DNA of 64,000 nucleotides, from contig NZ_CP102282.1 of NCBI RefSeq assembly GCF_025150745.1, forward strand, positions 2,732,501 through 2,796,500. Direction: 5' to 3'. Shown piece by piece: positions 43,291-52,464 of the stretch. The notes below the pieces were generated by a model. It searched no databases. It saw only the letters and a list, made by a program, of their open reading frames with translations, and had not been told where the DNA came from. The first letter of the stretch is position 1, and every line of letters begins with the position of its first letter. The stretch is from Eubacterium ventriosum. GTDB lineage: Bacteria > Bacillota > Clostridia > Lachnospirales > Lachnospiraceae. The translations under genes and the position numbers were made by a program.

Positions 43291-43629
43291 ATCATTGCCT
43301 CCTAAACCTTTATTTCTATTTTGTTACATTTCCTGTTCGTTTTCCATGTTAATAAATTTTAAAAGTTTTTTCTTTTGTATATTATAACTTTTACATTTGT
43401 ATTTTAATTTCTTTAGTCTTCTATTTGTTATCTTTCGTATACTTTAATTTGTCTTATGTACACTTTTATTCTCTCTTGTGTTTTTTATCTAAGAAATTCA
43501 CTTTTTTGCTTATTACGTTTCCTTTCTAACGGATGCTGACGTTTGGCATTCAATTGACTGGAGCTTAGAACCCTTGCGACAGCATCCAAAAGAAAGAGGT
43601 TAAATCTAAAATGACTTTAATTTTTAATT
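43291..43629 (-). other. 339-bp intercistronic gap with a compact folded element
   Basis: Between the IIB gene and the aldolase gene. 43522-43596 folds as CTTTCT/AGAAAG plus GGATGCTG/CAGCATCC around a 41-nt interior that contains CAATTG and GGAGC/CTAAGCTCC-like pairing. The remaining ~220 bp are TTTGTAT-rich low-complexity sequence on the plus strand. No ORF. Confidence 0.55.
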
Positions 43630-43914
43630 TTACTGTGCTTCGTCAAAAGCCTTCTTTAACTTTTCTTCAAGTTCAGGCATTGACATAATATTCTCTAAAA
43701 GAACTACCTTAGGGAATGAGTGAGTAAAGTTTTCAAGGTCGCCACCTACAACAAACAAATCTGCTGCGTTAGCTGATGCATCTGATAAAGATGAATGCAT
43801 AACTTCAACTCCACTAATTCCTAATTTTTTTAATGCCTTTTCTACATTAAGTCTAATCATTAATGATGATCCAAGTCCTGAACCACAACAACACATTATT
43901 TTTTTGATTCCCAT
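43630..43914 (-). CDS. PTS IIB component, ascorbate/lactose-type superfamily
   Basis: A 94-residue cytoplasmic EIIB. The phosphocysteine loop is IMCCCGSGLGSSLMIRLNVE, with Cys in CGSGLGSS as in UlaB/SgaB proteins. Start 43914 is preceded by AGGAGA at 9 nt; the ATG at 43923 would abut the ribosome site. Its partner IIC gene immediately upstream is truncated. Substrate probably a pentitol-like or ascorbate-like sugar acid, judged from the family and the following pentose-phosphate genes. Confidence 0.88.
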   Translation of the reverse strand: MGIKKIMCCCGSGLGSSLMIRLNVEKALKKLGISGVEVMHSSLSDASANAADLFVVGGDLENFTHSFPKVVLLENIMSMPELEEKLKKAFDEAQ

Positions 43915-44026
43915 GATAAACATCTCCTTTTATAAAAAATTTTATTGTTATTAAGTTTTACCCCCTGCTAAAAGTTGCAGGGGATAATTTTTATTTAGTT
44001 TTCAAATATTAAATTGTCAATAATTA

Positions 44027-44460
44027 TTATTCAGCTTTTGCTGCAGGTTTCTTTGCAACAAAGTTGTAAATAATTGGGATTAAGAATAAGATTACACAAA
44101 CAATTAATAATAAGTTACCTGTTGTAAATCTTGCAATGTTTCCTAAAATAATACCTACACCACAGAAGTCAGCATCTGAGAATGTTGTTCCTGCGTAATG
44201 TAAAGCACCAAGTACCGGCATACAGAATACTGGTAAGAATGTAATTAATAAACCGTGGAAGAAAGCACCTACGATACATCCTTTTAAACCACCTTCAGCA
44301 TTTGCAAATACACCGGCTGTAGCACCACAGAAGAAGTGAGGTACAACACCTGGAAGAATAATTGGAACTGCTGCAAGAGCTGCACCCTTAATACCAAATA
44401 AGATGAACATACCAACGATACCACCTACGAATGATACAATGAAACCAATAAGTACTCATA
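44027..44460 (-). pseudogene. Truncated PTS ascorbate-type IIC (UlaA-like), 3' remnant
   Basis: The readable frame codes for only ~140 residues (IGFIVSFVGGIVGMFILFGI, GGLKGCIVGAFFHGLLITF, ending VAKKPAAKAE), the C-terminal third of a UlaA-type IIC of about 450 residues. The first ~300 residues and start codon are missing. Upstream sequence changes abruptly at about 44455 into the 3' end of the IIA gene, in another frame. An internal ATG at 44410 could give a 127-residue fragment, but no functional channel. Looks like a deletion joining IIA and IIC. Confidence 0.8.
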
Positions 44461-44877
44461 TACATCTTCAGCTGTCTCTGCCTGGATTAATTCCTTTAAC
44501 GCTTCCTCATCCATAAAAAGCTGAGCCAATGTCTGAATTACTGACATATGAGATTCTGAGTCCGTAGCTGCTAACGCTACCAGCAAACGAACGGGTTTTC
44601 CGTCTTCTGAAAACTTGATTGGTTTTCTAAGAACAGTTACTGCCAGCTGTTTTTTCAGCACTCCCGTTTCAGGTCTCCCATGGATTAATGCAACATCATC
44701 AGTTAATACATAATATGGACCCATCTCATTTGTGATGTCGATGATACCCTTTGCATAATCTGGCGTTACATAACCCTGTTCCTCTAGGGAACGTAGGCTG
44801 ACGGTAATCGCTTCTTTCCAGTCGTCAACATGATCAAGAATTTGAACATTCTCTTTTTTTAACATGTCAAGAATCAT
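44425..44877 (-). CDS. PTS IIA component (mannitol/fructose or UlaC type), C-terminus altered
   Basis: A 150-residue EIIA. The phosphorylatable His is in DVALIHGRPETGV. IRVLVALAATDSESHM-like segment LLVALAATDSESHMSVIQTL is the family C-terminal core. The natural end appears to be near EDVYEYL; the last residues VSLYHS come from IIC DNA read out of frame, so the gene end was altered by the deletion. The core domain is complete, so it may still function. It follows the regulator gene, separated by a strong hairpin. Confidence 0.85.
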   Translation of the reverse strand: MILDMLKKENVQILDHVDDWKEAITVSLRSLEEQGYVTPDYAKGIIDITNEMGPYYVLTDDVALIHGRPETGVLKKQLAVTVLRKPIKFSEDGKPVRLLVALAATDSESHMSVIQTLAQLFMDEEALKELIQAETAEDVYEYLLVSLYHS

Positions 44878-44927
44878 CCGTGAACCTCCTTATCAATTTG
44901 TAAATCCATAGTAACACTTACTTTTGC

Positions 44928-44977
44928 AAAAAAGAAGTCCAACCTTTTGCACATTTTTTGTGCAAAGTGTTGGACTT
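44928..44977 (-). terminator. Strong hairpin between regulator and PTS genes
   Basis: Minus strand: AAGTCCAACACTTTGCACA pairs with TGTGCAAAAGGTTGGACTT (two mismatches), followed by CTTTTTTG. It terminates the regulator transcript; IIA likely has its own promoter in the 50 bp that follow. Confidence 0.85.
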
Positions 44978-44991
44978 TTTTTGTATCGTTT

Positions 44992-47022
44992 TTATTTTAT
45001 TAGTAATTTTAACGAATCCAGTATTTCATCAGGGTTTTCAGCCATTTCCAGTTTTTCAACGTTTTTTTCAACTGAAAAGACACCCATTATATCTTTCAAT
45101 ACTCTAAGATGTTTTTCCTGGTCTTTTGCAGACATAACAATGATAATCTTGGCTTCATGGAAGTTAGAAAACTGTACCTGTTCCTTAAACACACCTATTG
45201 AAACACCTAAATCATTTACATTGTCTTTAGGCTGACTGTGTGCAAGAACAACATCTTTGGTGATGAACATATATGGTCCATAATATCTTAAACTGTCAAT
45301 TATGCTTTCAATATACTGTTCATTAATTGTACCTCTTTCCTCTAACGGTTTTGCAGATTTCCTGAGAGCTTCCTCCCATCTGCATTTTTTATTTTCAACA
45401 AAAACCAAATCCTTTGACAATAAATCAAGAAGACCTTTCTTTTTCTTGTCAAGATATACAGTCATTCTCTGATTTCTGCTTTCAAAGTATTTCTGTAATT
45501 CATTGTATAAGTCATCTCTTTTGTCATTGTCAACAAACTTCTTTATAGTCTGGAACAATTCATCTACATCAACATTACCCTGTAAGTTTTTAAATACTGA
45601 ATGATTTAAAATAAGCTTCTTATCAAAATCAGTAAGTATAGGATGTACAACTATCACAGGAACCAAGCAGTTAATCTTGTGAGTTGAAATAACTACATCA
45701 CAAATGTTATGTACGTTAATTGCTTCCTTGTTGGATACTACTCCCACAATGTCTACCTGTGGAAGCATCTTTAAAAGCTCATGTTTTATCATGTTTCCTG
45801 ATGATATACCGTTAGTACATACTATAAGAACTCTTATTTTCTCATTTTGTTCCTCTTCCTTCTTAAGATGAGCGCCAAAATGAAGTGTAAGATATGCAAC
45901 TTCTCCCTCCGGAACCGGAAGACCTATCTGCTGCTCTAAATAGTGACACACTATCTTAGTTAAATCAAATAATTCCGAATACTCTCTTACAACATCCTCA
46001 AGCATAGGATTTCCTACCTGAATACCATATTGGAACCTATACATTGATGTATTAAGGTGATAATATAATGCTTTTTCAAGGTCATCCTTATCTTCAAATT
46101 TAACACATGCTACCTTTTCAAATTCAGCAACAAGAGCCTTTGATAATTCGTAATTAGATTCCTTAGAATAGTTGTTAAATACATCCATTGTATTCATTGA
46201 AACTCTCGAACCTAATAAATGAAGACATAAGTATATTTTTTCTTTCTCTATTAAATTCGGAAACTCCTCTTCAATAAGCCTGTATTCCTGAGAATTTTCA
46301 AGTTCTTCTTTCTTTAAGTCAGGGAAATATAATCCTTCATTGCCTTTTTCCATTAACGGAATAAGCATTGCAATGGATCTTAATGTTCCCTCAACATAGC
46401 TTGTATTTAATTTAGTTTCAATTTTCTGTAATTTTTTTAAGTTTTCTTCTACACTGTTATCTTTCAAGTATGAAAAAGTTTCGCTTTCGTACACTGGTTT
46501 CAACATATTAATGTATAGCATAAACAATGCTCTTATTCTTATGCTGTCCCCATCAATAAAATATCCTTGCTTGGATTTATAACCTAATGTTAAGTCAAAA
46601 TCCTGTAACTGCTTAACAACTACTCTAATATCATTGAAAATAGTATTTCTACTTACCTGAAGATATTCCGCTAATTGTTCAACATTTACTGCTTCCTTAG
46701 ATTTTATAATATAGCAAATTATAAAATATATTCTTTCCATTGGTGAAAATATATATTCTTCTTTTGCGCCTCCCTTTTCCATTACCTGTTCAATTTGTTG
46801 TTTTTCTTCTTCTGTTAGTTTAATTCCCTTGCCACGAACAACAGTGATTTCATTTATTCCCTGAACACTTAACCAATCATTAATTTTGCATAATTCATAA
46901 TAAATGCTTCTTTTTGATAGTTTGAATTCTTCTGAAATCTGTGGTAACGAAACGTAAGTATCACTTGCCATAATCATATATAATATCTTCTTACATCTAG
47001 TACTTATATATGCTTCTGTCAT
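44992..47022 (-). CDS. PRD-containing PTS-regulated transcriptional activator
   Basis: A 676-residue MtlR/LicR-type regulator. Two N-terminal helix-turn-helix units (about 5-60 and 85-140, EQLAEYLQVSRNTIFNDIRVV) are followed by two PRD domains (about 180-390). An EIIB-like domain with CTNGISSGN (about 400) and an EIIA domain with His in VVLAHSQPKD (about 610) complete it. PTS phosphorylation of PRD and EII domains would tune activity. It precedes the ascorbate-type PTS genes on the same strand and most likely activates them. Length and order match the family. Confidence 0.9.
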   Translation of the reverse strand: MTEAYISTRCKKILYMIMASDTYVSLPQISEEFKLSKRSIYYELCKINDWLSVQGINEITVVRGKGIKLTEEEKQQIEQVMEKGGAKEEYIFSPMERIYFIICYIIKSKEAVNVEQLAEYLQVSRNTIFNDIRVVVKQLQDFDLTLGYKSKQGYFIDGDSIRIRALFMLYINMLKPVYESETFSYLKDNSVEENLKKLQKIETKLNTSYVEGTLRSIAMLIPLMEKGNEGLYFPDLKKEELENSQEYRLIEEEFPNLIEKEKIYLCLHLLGSRVSMNTMDVFNNYSKESNYELSKALVAEFEKVACVKFEDKDDLEKALYYHLNTSMYRFQYGIQVGNPMLEDVVREYSELFDLTKIVCHYLEQQIGLPVPEGEVAYLTLHFGAHLKKEEEQNEKIRVLIVCTNGISSGNMIKHELLKMLPQVDIVGVVSNKEAINVHNICDVVISTHKINCLVPVIVVHPILTDFDKKLILNHSVFKNLQGNVDVDELFQTIKKFVDNDKRDDLYNELQKYFESRNQRMTVYLDKKKKGLLDLLSKDLVFVENKKCRWEEALRKSAKPLEERGTINEQYIESIIDSLRYYGPYMFITKDVVLAHSQPKDNVNDLGVSIGVFKEQVQFSNFHEAKIIIVMSAKDQEKHLRVLKDIMGVFSVEKNVEKLEMAENPDEILDSLKLLIK

Positions 47023-47154
47023 TACCTGAACTCCCTTTTCTTATTTTAAAAGTTCTAACTAACTTTTATATATTTTAATTAAAATGCAAAACACCAAAAT
47101 CTTGATTACGCTGATTGCTCTGCGCTTCACAATTTTAATTTTTTTCGTATATAT

Positions 47155-47379
47155 TTACTTACTTTCTTCATCTAACATAGGTGCATCTACACATTCAGGA
47201 TTTTTTACTTTCCCTGTTGCCCATGCACTTCCCACATCACATCTGCCGTGATGCTTTAACTTTCGTATTTCACCATCGTTACCATCTTCTGCAACATTCA
47301 AATTAATTCTAGCTGTTGTAGCTGATGCTTCATCTAGCATCTTAATAATGTTTTCAATGTCTTTTTCGCTTGCTGCCAT
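47155..47379 (-). CDS. Small conserved-looking protein beside the aldo-keto reductase
   Basis: A 74-residue soluble protein beginning MAASEKDIENIIKMLDEASA and carrying GRCDVGSAWATG near the middle, plus a second Cys in NPECVDAP. Start 47379 is preceded by TAGGTG; it lies 7 bp after the aldo-keto reductase stop codon, so the two are co-transcribed. No known domain recognised. The Cys/His content (HHGRCD) might bind a metal, which is speculation. Confidence 0.6.
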   Translation of the reverse strand: MAASEKDIENIIKMLDEASATTARINLNVAEDGNDGEIRKLKHHGRCDVGSAWATGKVKNPECVDAPMLDEESK

Positions 47380-47386
47380 AATACAC

Positions 47387-48526
47387 CTACTTTCCAAAAT
47401 ATTCTGCAACCTTTTTAAGGTCTTCTATTATTGATAAATGCTGTGGGCATACCTTCTCACACTGTCCACATGCAACACAATCACTTGCCTTTCCAAATGT
47501 ATGAGTTAATCTGTCATAATACTCACCCTGTGGAGTCCATCCTTTTTCTTTAACTTCCTGCAAATCCGCATTATATAATGAAAAATATTTAGGAATTGCA
47601 ATCTTCTTTGGACATCCTTCCGTACAATATGAACAGCCTGTACAAGGTATGGCAATATTACTATTAATCGCATCTACAGCCTTCATAATAATATCTTGTT
47701 CTTCATTATTAAGTGGCTTAAAATCTTTCATATAACTCATATTGTCCATTAACTGTTCCATATTGCTCATTCCACTTAGTACCATCTTCACATTTTCATG
47801 ACTTGCTGCAAATCTAATTGCCCAAGATGGAATTGATGCTTCACTGTTGTAATCTTTAAACATCTTTTCCACATCATCAGGTACTTTTGCCAAAGTTCCA
47901 CCCTTTACAGGTTCCATCACAATAACAGGCTTATTGTGTTTTTTTGCTACTTCATAACATTTTCTTGACTGAATCCCTTCGCTATTCCAATCCAAATAAT
48001 TAATCTGAAGCTGAACAAATTCCATTTCAGGATGCTCTGTTAACACTTTATCAAGTAACTGGGCATTGTCATGGAAAGAAAATCCCACATGTTTTACAAG
48101 ACCTTTTTCCTTCTTATCCATAATCCAGTTAAAACAATCAAGGTCATTATATATTTTATAATGATCCTGACCTATATCATGCAACAGATAATAATCAAAA
48201 AATTCTACACCTGTCTTTTCTAACTGCTTATTAAATACCGCATCTCTGTCTTCTTTTGTCTTAATGAAACCTGCGTGAAGCTTTGTTGCTAATGTATAAC
48301 TATCTCTAGGATATCTTTTAACCAAAACCTCTTTTGTTGCATTTTCACTGGCAAATCCACAATACATCCATGCTGTATCGAAATATGTAAATCCATTTTT
48401 AATAAAGGCATCTACCATCTTCTTAGTAAGCTCAAGATCAATGCTAGCTCCATCATTTTCGTCTAACAATGGTAAACGCATAAGTCCAAAACCAAGTTTC
48501 TTATTTCCAAAAAATAATTCACTCAT
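47387..48526 (-). CDS. Aldo-keto reductase with C-terminal 4Fe-4S ferredoxin domain
   Basis: A 379-residue oxidoreductase. An AKR TIM barrel covers about 1-285: GFGLMRLPLLD, catalytic FDTAWMYCG (Asp/Tyr), KLHAG and YYLLHD. The C-terminal part carries two Cys clusters, CTGCSYCTEGCPKKIAIP and CVACGQCEKVCPQHLS, for [4Fe-4S] centres. This fused type is common in anaerobes and is thought to couple carbonyl reduction to ferredoxin-like electron flow; the substrate is unknown. Followed by a 74-residue co-transcribed protein. Confidence 0.92.
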   Translation of the reverse strand: MSELFFGNKKLGFGLMRLPLLDENDGASIDLELTKKMVDAFIKNGFTYFDTAWMYCGFASENATKEVLVKRYPRDSYTLATKLHAGFIKTKEDRDAVFNKQLEKTGVEFFDYYLLHDIGQDHYKIYNDLDCFNWIMDKKEKGLVKHVGFSFHDNAQLLDKVLTEHPEMEFVQLQINYLDWNSEGIQSRKCYEVAKKHNKPVIVMEPVKGGTLAKVPDDVEKMFKDYNSEASIPSWAIRFAASHENVKMVLSGMSNMEQLMDNMSYMKDFKPLNNEEQDIIMKAVDAINSNIAIPCTGCSYCTEGCPKKIAIPKYFSLYNADLQEVKEKGWTPQGEYYDRLTHTFGKASDCVACGQCEKVCPQHLSIIEDLKKVAEYFGK

Positions 48527-48678
48527 AACATACCTCCAAAAAATATAGCCTTATTTATTTTTAATTCGAGTCATAACACGTAAGTTCAATTCTACAACTT
48601 TTAATAAATAAAATCAACTTTCTTGTATTGCTCCTTACCTATGTGCCTCCTTACCTATATGGTATTGTCAGAGATTAA

Positions 48679-48704
48679 GGAGCATACCAATTCTGATATG
48701 CTCC
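48679..48704 (-). terminator. Hairpin after the ROK kinase gene
   Basis: Minus strand: GGAGCATA pairs with TATGCTCC (10-nt loop), followed by only TTAATC; probable terminator with a weak T-run. The remaining gap to 48527 shows no gene. Confidence 0.55.
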
Positions 48705-48740
48705 CATAATTAAACCCTATTCAATTTAAAATGTGAAATA

Positions 48741-49637
48741 TTATTCTGCCTTTGAGAATGCAAGATAAGCTGCTCCAATAAGTCCTGAGTCTTCGTTTAA
48801 TGTAGATTTTCTTACCTTTACATATGGCTTCATTATTTCGTAAACTCTTTCTTTTGCAAGAGCTTCAACTTCTTCTACAAAGCCATCTATCTTTAATGCT
48901 ACGGAACCGCCTAAAATTACTATTTCAGGATCTGCGTATCCGTAAACTACACCGATAAAGTTTGCAAGATATTCTTTTGCATCATCCATTATCTGCTTTG
49001 CAACTTCATTTCCTGCTTTTGCAAGGTCATTTACTTCTCCTGCATGTTTTACATCAAGTCCTGCCTTAACAGCTCTTGATGTAATGGCTGTACCACTGCT
49101 TATTGCTTCAATTCCTCCGGGAATTATTGAGCCATGGCTTGGTCCATCTTTCATCATTACGCAGTTAGCTACTTCGTTACCAAAACCGTGTGCGCCGTGA
49201 TAGATTTCTTTATTTATTACAAATCCTGCGCCAAGTCCTGTTGATACAGTAAAGAACTGAACATAATTATAATCCTTTCCTTCACCTACAACTGCTTCTG
49301 CAAGACCTGCAAGGTTAGCATCATTTTCAAGATATACAGGCTTGTTAATAAGCTTGCTTAATTCTTCTGCAACTTTAAGATTATGCCACTGTCCCTTAAG
49401 GTTAGGCGGTGTTAAAATCTTTCCATTAATTAAGTCAAGTGGACCCGGACATGACATTCCTGCACCAACAATATCACAGTCGAAACTTTTTATAACTTCT
49501 GCAATTTTGCCAAGTGTTACATCAGGATTTTCACTGTCTGTTGCAAACTGCTTTCTCTCGATTATATTTAATTCTTCGTCAGCTAATGCCACTCTTGTAT
49601 TTGTGCCACCAATATCAATTGCTACTGAGTACTTCAT
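48741..49637 (-). CDS. ROK-family sugar kinase
   Basis: A 298-residue ASKHA sugar kinase. The phosphate loop is AIDIGGTNTRVALAD, the sugar-binding region LENDANLAGLAEAV with catalytic Asp, and VSTGLGAGFVINKEIYHGAHG follows. The ROK zinc motif (Cys-rich CGCGxxGCxE) is absent; the matching segment reads GSIIPGGIEAISSG. It follows the GH38 mannosidase gene by 10 bp and would phosphorylate the sugar released from it, probably mannose or glucose. A regulator role is unlikely because no HTH is present. Confidence 0.88.
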   Translation of the reverse strand: MKYSVAIDIGGTNTRVALADEELNIIERKQFATDSENPDVTLGKIAEVIKSFDCDIVGAGMSCPGPLDLINGKILTPPNLKGQWHNLKVAEELSKLINKPVYLENDANLAGLAEAVVGEGKDYNYVQFFTVSTGLGAGFVINKEIYHGAHGFGNEVANCVMMKDGPSHGSIIPGGIEAISSGTAITSRAVKAGLDVKHAGEVNDLAKAGNEVAKQIMDDAKEYLANFIGVVYGYADPEIVILGGSVALKIDGFVEEVEALAKERVYEIMKPYVKVRKSTLNEDSGLIGAAYLAFSKAE

Positions 49638-49647
49638 GTTTTTTCTC

Positions 49648-52365
49648 CTATTTAGCTTTTACACAAATTGTTACAAACTTACAATGTGATAATTCTTTAA
49701 CATTAATTGTATTGTTTTCTACCTTAATGTCTTCAGTCTTTTCTTCTCTTAAGTTAGTGTAGTAAGCTTCTTTTACATCAAAGTTAAACTTGATTGTATC
49801 ACTTATGTTTTCATGATTCTTACCATTAAAAAGTCTGATAATATATCCGTCATTGTCTTCAGCTTTCTTCATTGCAGAAACAACAAGTTTGTTTTCTGTT
49901 TCAAATAATGAATAACGTGATTCTTTTGTTCCTTCAATTTCACGCTGTGAGAAGATTAATCTTCCGTTTAAGAATTCTGCATAAGTATAAACTTCAATGT
50001 TAGTATTATATGCTTTTGCCAATGTGTCAACGTTAGCTTCGTTAATGTCTGAAGCGTATGTTGTAAATCCGAAAGCAAAGTCCATTTCTTTTAATAGTTG
50101 AGCTGCAGGTGTTTCAATAATTCTTTCACCACTTGCACGGCCCGGACGATAAATAAGATTTTCCTTACCCATAAATCCATAAGTACGGAATAATGTAAGT
50201 CTAATCATATGATCATCAAGAACTTCGTATTCTCTTACGCCCTGTGGAATTACAGCAATACCCTGTTTGCCATCTGTTAATGAAACATATGACTGTGTAG
50301 GTTCAATGCTAATAGGTGGTTCCTGCCATGTTGACTGGTCATTAGCCCAGTTAGCAAGTTCCTGAACTCCTGTTTTCTTTTCTGTTTTGTTTTCCGCACT
50401 TGCCATGTAAAGTTTCATTTCCTTTTCATAGTAGTTTGGACGTTTAATTGAACCGAACTGTTCATCAGCATAGTTAAATGATGAAACAATCTGGCTGTCA
50501 AATAATACACATAAACGGTGTGATAAACCTTTGTTATCAACATGTACGTTAAAATCAATAACCTTAGAATCTTTTCTAAGAGCTACAGTCATAGTAATTG
50601 GAAGATTTACACTTACCTTACCTTCTGCACGTTCTTCTAAGTCTTTTGGTACTACCATGTTAAACTTAATTACTGCCTGATCATAAATATCACTACCACT
50701 TACTTCAACGCTACATTCTGATTTATTAGAAAATACTTCTAAATCTTTTCTTGGTGGTGAATAGTTAAAGCTGTCGCCATCATCTCCGTTTTCTACAAGA
50801 ACACCCTGGTTCTTATAAGTAACGTTATTTTCTTTATCTGTTATAGTTAATGAACCGTCTTCTTCAACGTTAATTGCGTAGAATTCATTTTCTAATGTAT
50901 TCTTCTTTTCTAAATTCTTAGCACTGTTGCCCTTTGTATCAAGTGTGTACTGAACATAACCAAATGCAGGTACATCACTAGTCTTAATAGCTATTGTAGC
51001 TTCAAGAACCTTACTTGGAACATAGAACTTACGTGAAGGGTCAAGTTTAATTGTCTGTGATAAAACATAATCTGTTAAATCTCTTGATTCAATAACTGTA
51101 TAGTCTACTTTGTTACCCTTTTCATCTAAAATTGCAAAATTTCCACCCGGAATATATGTCTTAACAACAACTGTATCATTTCTCTTCTGAGGTAAAGTAT
51201 TAATAAGTGTAAATGTCATCTCTGCATCATTCTTTACACTTGTTGCAATAAGACGTGAATGTAATTCAACTAAGTTTACTGCAATATCTCTTGCCTGCTT
51301 ATATCTTACATAAACATCTTCATTAGCTGTATCTGAAATACATGAACCAATTGAATCGTGAGCTGCATTTTCAAATAATAATTTCCAGATTTCTCCTACT
51401 GCTTCGTGAGGATAATCATTTCCTAAATTGTATGATAATGTAAGAAGTGGTTCCATTACGTTAGTTACATAGTTCTGAATCTGTGTATTCATAACCTTTA
51501 AGTCTGAACGTGATGAGAAAATAGATTTGTGAATTCTCATATGCTTAGCAATAACAAGTTCACCACTTACTTCTTCTAATTCAGGATTTTCGCTCTTTAC
51601 ATCTTTAATATAATCTTCAATACAACTGATTACATATTCATTTTCAGGATCTTTTTCGTTTCTTTCCTTAATAATTTCAGGAAGATTTGTTCTAATTGGA
51701 GCCTGATCAAATCCGTTAGGGAAGTAGATATGCTTTGTAGCACTACGTCCGCCTGCTTTTTCGAAACATTCCTTCTGCCAAAATTCTTCACTCTGCTTTG
51801 GATCTTCAGGAATATTTCCACCAATATAATATCCGAAAGGAATCTGTGTTGTGAATACAACGCTTCCGTCGTCACCTCTCCAGTTATAGTCAGTGTGATT
51901 TACCATATCATCACTTACGCCTCTCCAGAATAAAGTATCCTCAATACCAAATTCCTTGTAAATCTGAGGCATGTTACCTGACTGTCCAAATGAATCAGGA
52001 ACATATCCGACATTCATATATCCGCCAAAAGTTTCGCAACGCTTCATTCCGTAATACATATTACGAACAATGCTTTCACCTGAAATAACTAACTGGTCAG
52101 TCTGTGTATACCAAGGTCCGATTACTAACTTCTTTTCCTTAACTAATTTTGTTATTCTGTCTTTATCCTGTGGCATCCACTTAATATAGTCATCAAGTAA
52201 TGACCCCTGTGCGTCAACCATAAAATATTTAAAATCAGGGTTGCTTTCTAAAGTATCTAATACGTCCTTTAAATCTTTCATAAGATAAACTTTAGATCTT
52301 GATGTTGTAAAATACCATTCTCTGTCCCAATGTGAATGAGGTACTACATGTACTTTTCTTTTCAT
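49648..52365 (-). CDS. mngB: GH38 alpha-mannosidase, mannosylglycerate hydrolase-like
   Basis: A 905-residue cytoplasmic glycosidase. It begins KRKVHVVPHSHWDREWYFTT (zinc ligands HxHWDR) and continues GPWYTQTDQLVISGESIVRN and VGYVPDSFGQSGNMPQIY, with the nucleophile Asp expected in this region. FPNGFDQAPIR supplies the later zinc-site motif. The N-terminal half closely resembles E. coli MngB, which hydrolyses 2-O-(6-phospho-mannosyl)-glycerate. Context with a fructose-type PTS, kinase and PRD activator supports uptake of a phosphorylated alpha-mannoside. AGGAGG precedes the ATG; a terminator lies 20 bp further upstream. Confidence 0.9.
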   Translation of the reverse strand: MKRKVHVVPHSHWDREWYFTTSRSKVYLMKDLKDVLDTLESNPDFKYFMVDAQGSLLDDYIKWMPQDKDRITKLVKEKKLVIGPWYTQTDQLVISGESIVRNMYYGMKRCETFGGYMNVGYVPDSFGQSGNMPQIYKEFGIEDTLFWRGVSDDMVNHTDYNWRGDDGSVVFTTQIPFGYYIGGNIPEDPKQSEEFWQKECFEKAGGRSATKHIYFPNGFDQAPIRTNLPEIIKERNEKDPENEYVISCIEDYIKDVKSENPELEEVSGELVIAKHMRIHKSIFSSRSDLKVMNTQIQNYVTNVMEPLLTLSYNLGNDYPHEAVGEIWKLLFENAAHDSIGSCISDTANEDVYVRYKQARDIAVNLVELHSRLIATSVKNDAEMTFTLINTLPQKRNDTVVVKTYIPGGNFAILDEKGNKVDYTVIESRDLTDYVLSQTIKLDPSRKFYVPSKVLEATIAIKTSDVPAFGYVQYTLDTKGNSAKNLEKKNTLENEFYAINVEEDGSLTITDKENNVTYKNQGVLVENGDDGDSFNYSPPRKDLEVFSNKSECSVEVSGSDIYDQAVIKFNMVVPKDLEERAEGKVSVNLPITMTVALRKDSKVIDFNVHVDNKGLSHRLCVLFDSQIVSSFNYADEQFGSIKRPNYYEKEMKLYMASAENKTEKKTGVQELANWANDQSTWQEPPISIEPTQSYVSLTDGKQGIAVIPQGVREYEVLDDHMIRLTLFRTYGFMGKENLIYRPGRASGERIIETPAAQLLKEMDFAFGFTTYASDINEANVDTLAKAYNTNIEVYTYAEFLNGRLIFSQREIEGTKESRYSLFETENKLVVSAMKKAEDNDGYIIRLFNGKNHENISDTIKFNFDVKEAYYTNLREEKTEDIKVENNTINVKELSHCKFVTICVKAK

Positions 52366-52386
52366 TACAATCCTCCTAATGTTTTT

Positions 52387-52415
52387 AAAAAAAGCAGGGG
52401 CAACCCGGCCCCTGC
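52387..52415 (-). terminator. Strong terminator between PTS IIC and mannosidase genes
   Basis: Minus strand: GCAGGGGC pairs with GCCCCTGC (6-nt loop), followed by TTTTTTT. It ends 21 bp before the mannosidase start codon, leaving no room for a separate promoter. Confidence 0.92.
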
Positions 52416-52464
52416 CCTAATAGTTTTGAAAGTTATTATTTAAAATTGATTTTAGTTTTTTTAA

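Noticed and set aside
43522-43596. Integron attC-like site
   Set aside because: The folded element has an AAC next to its stem, but lacks the paired R and L boxes, and no integron integrase is present.
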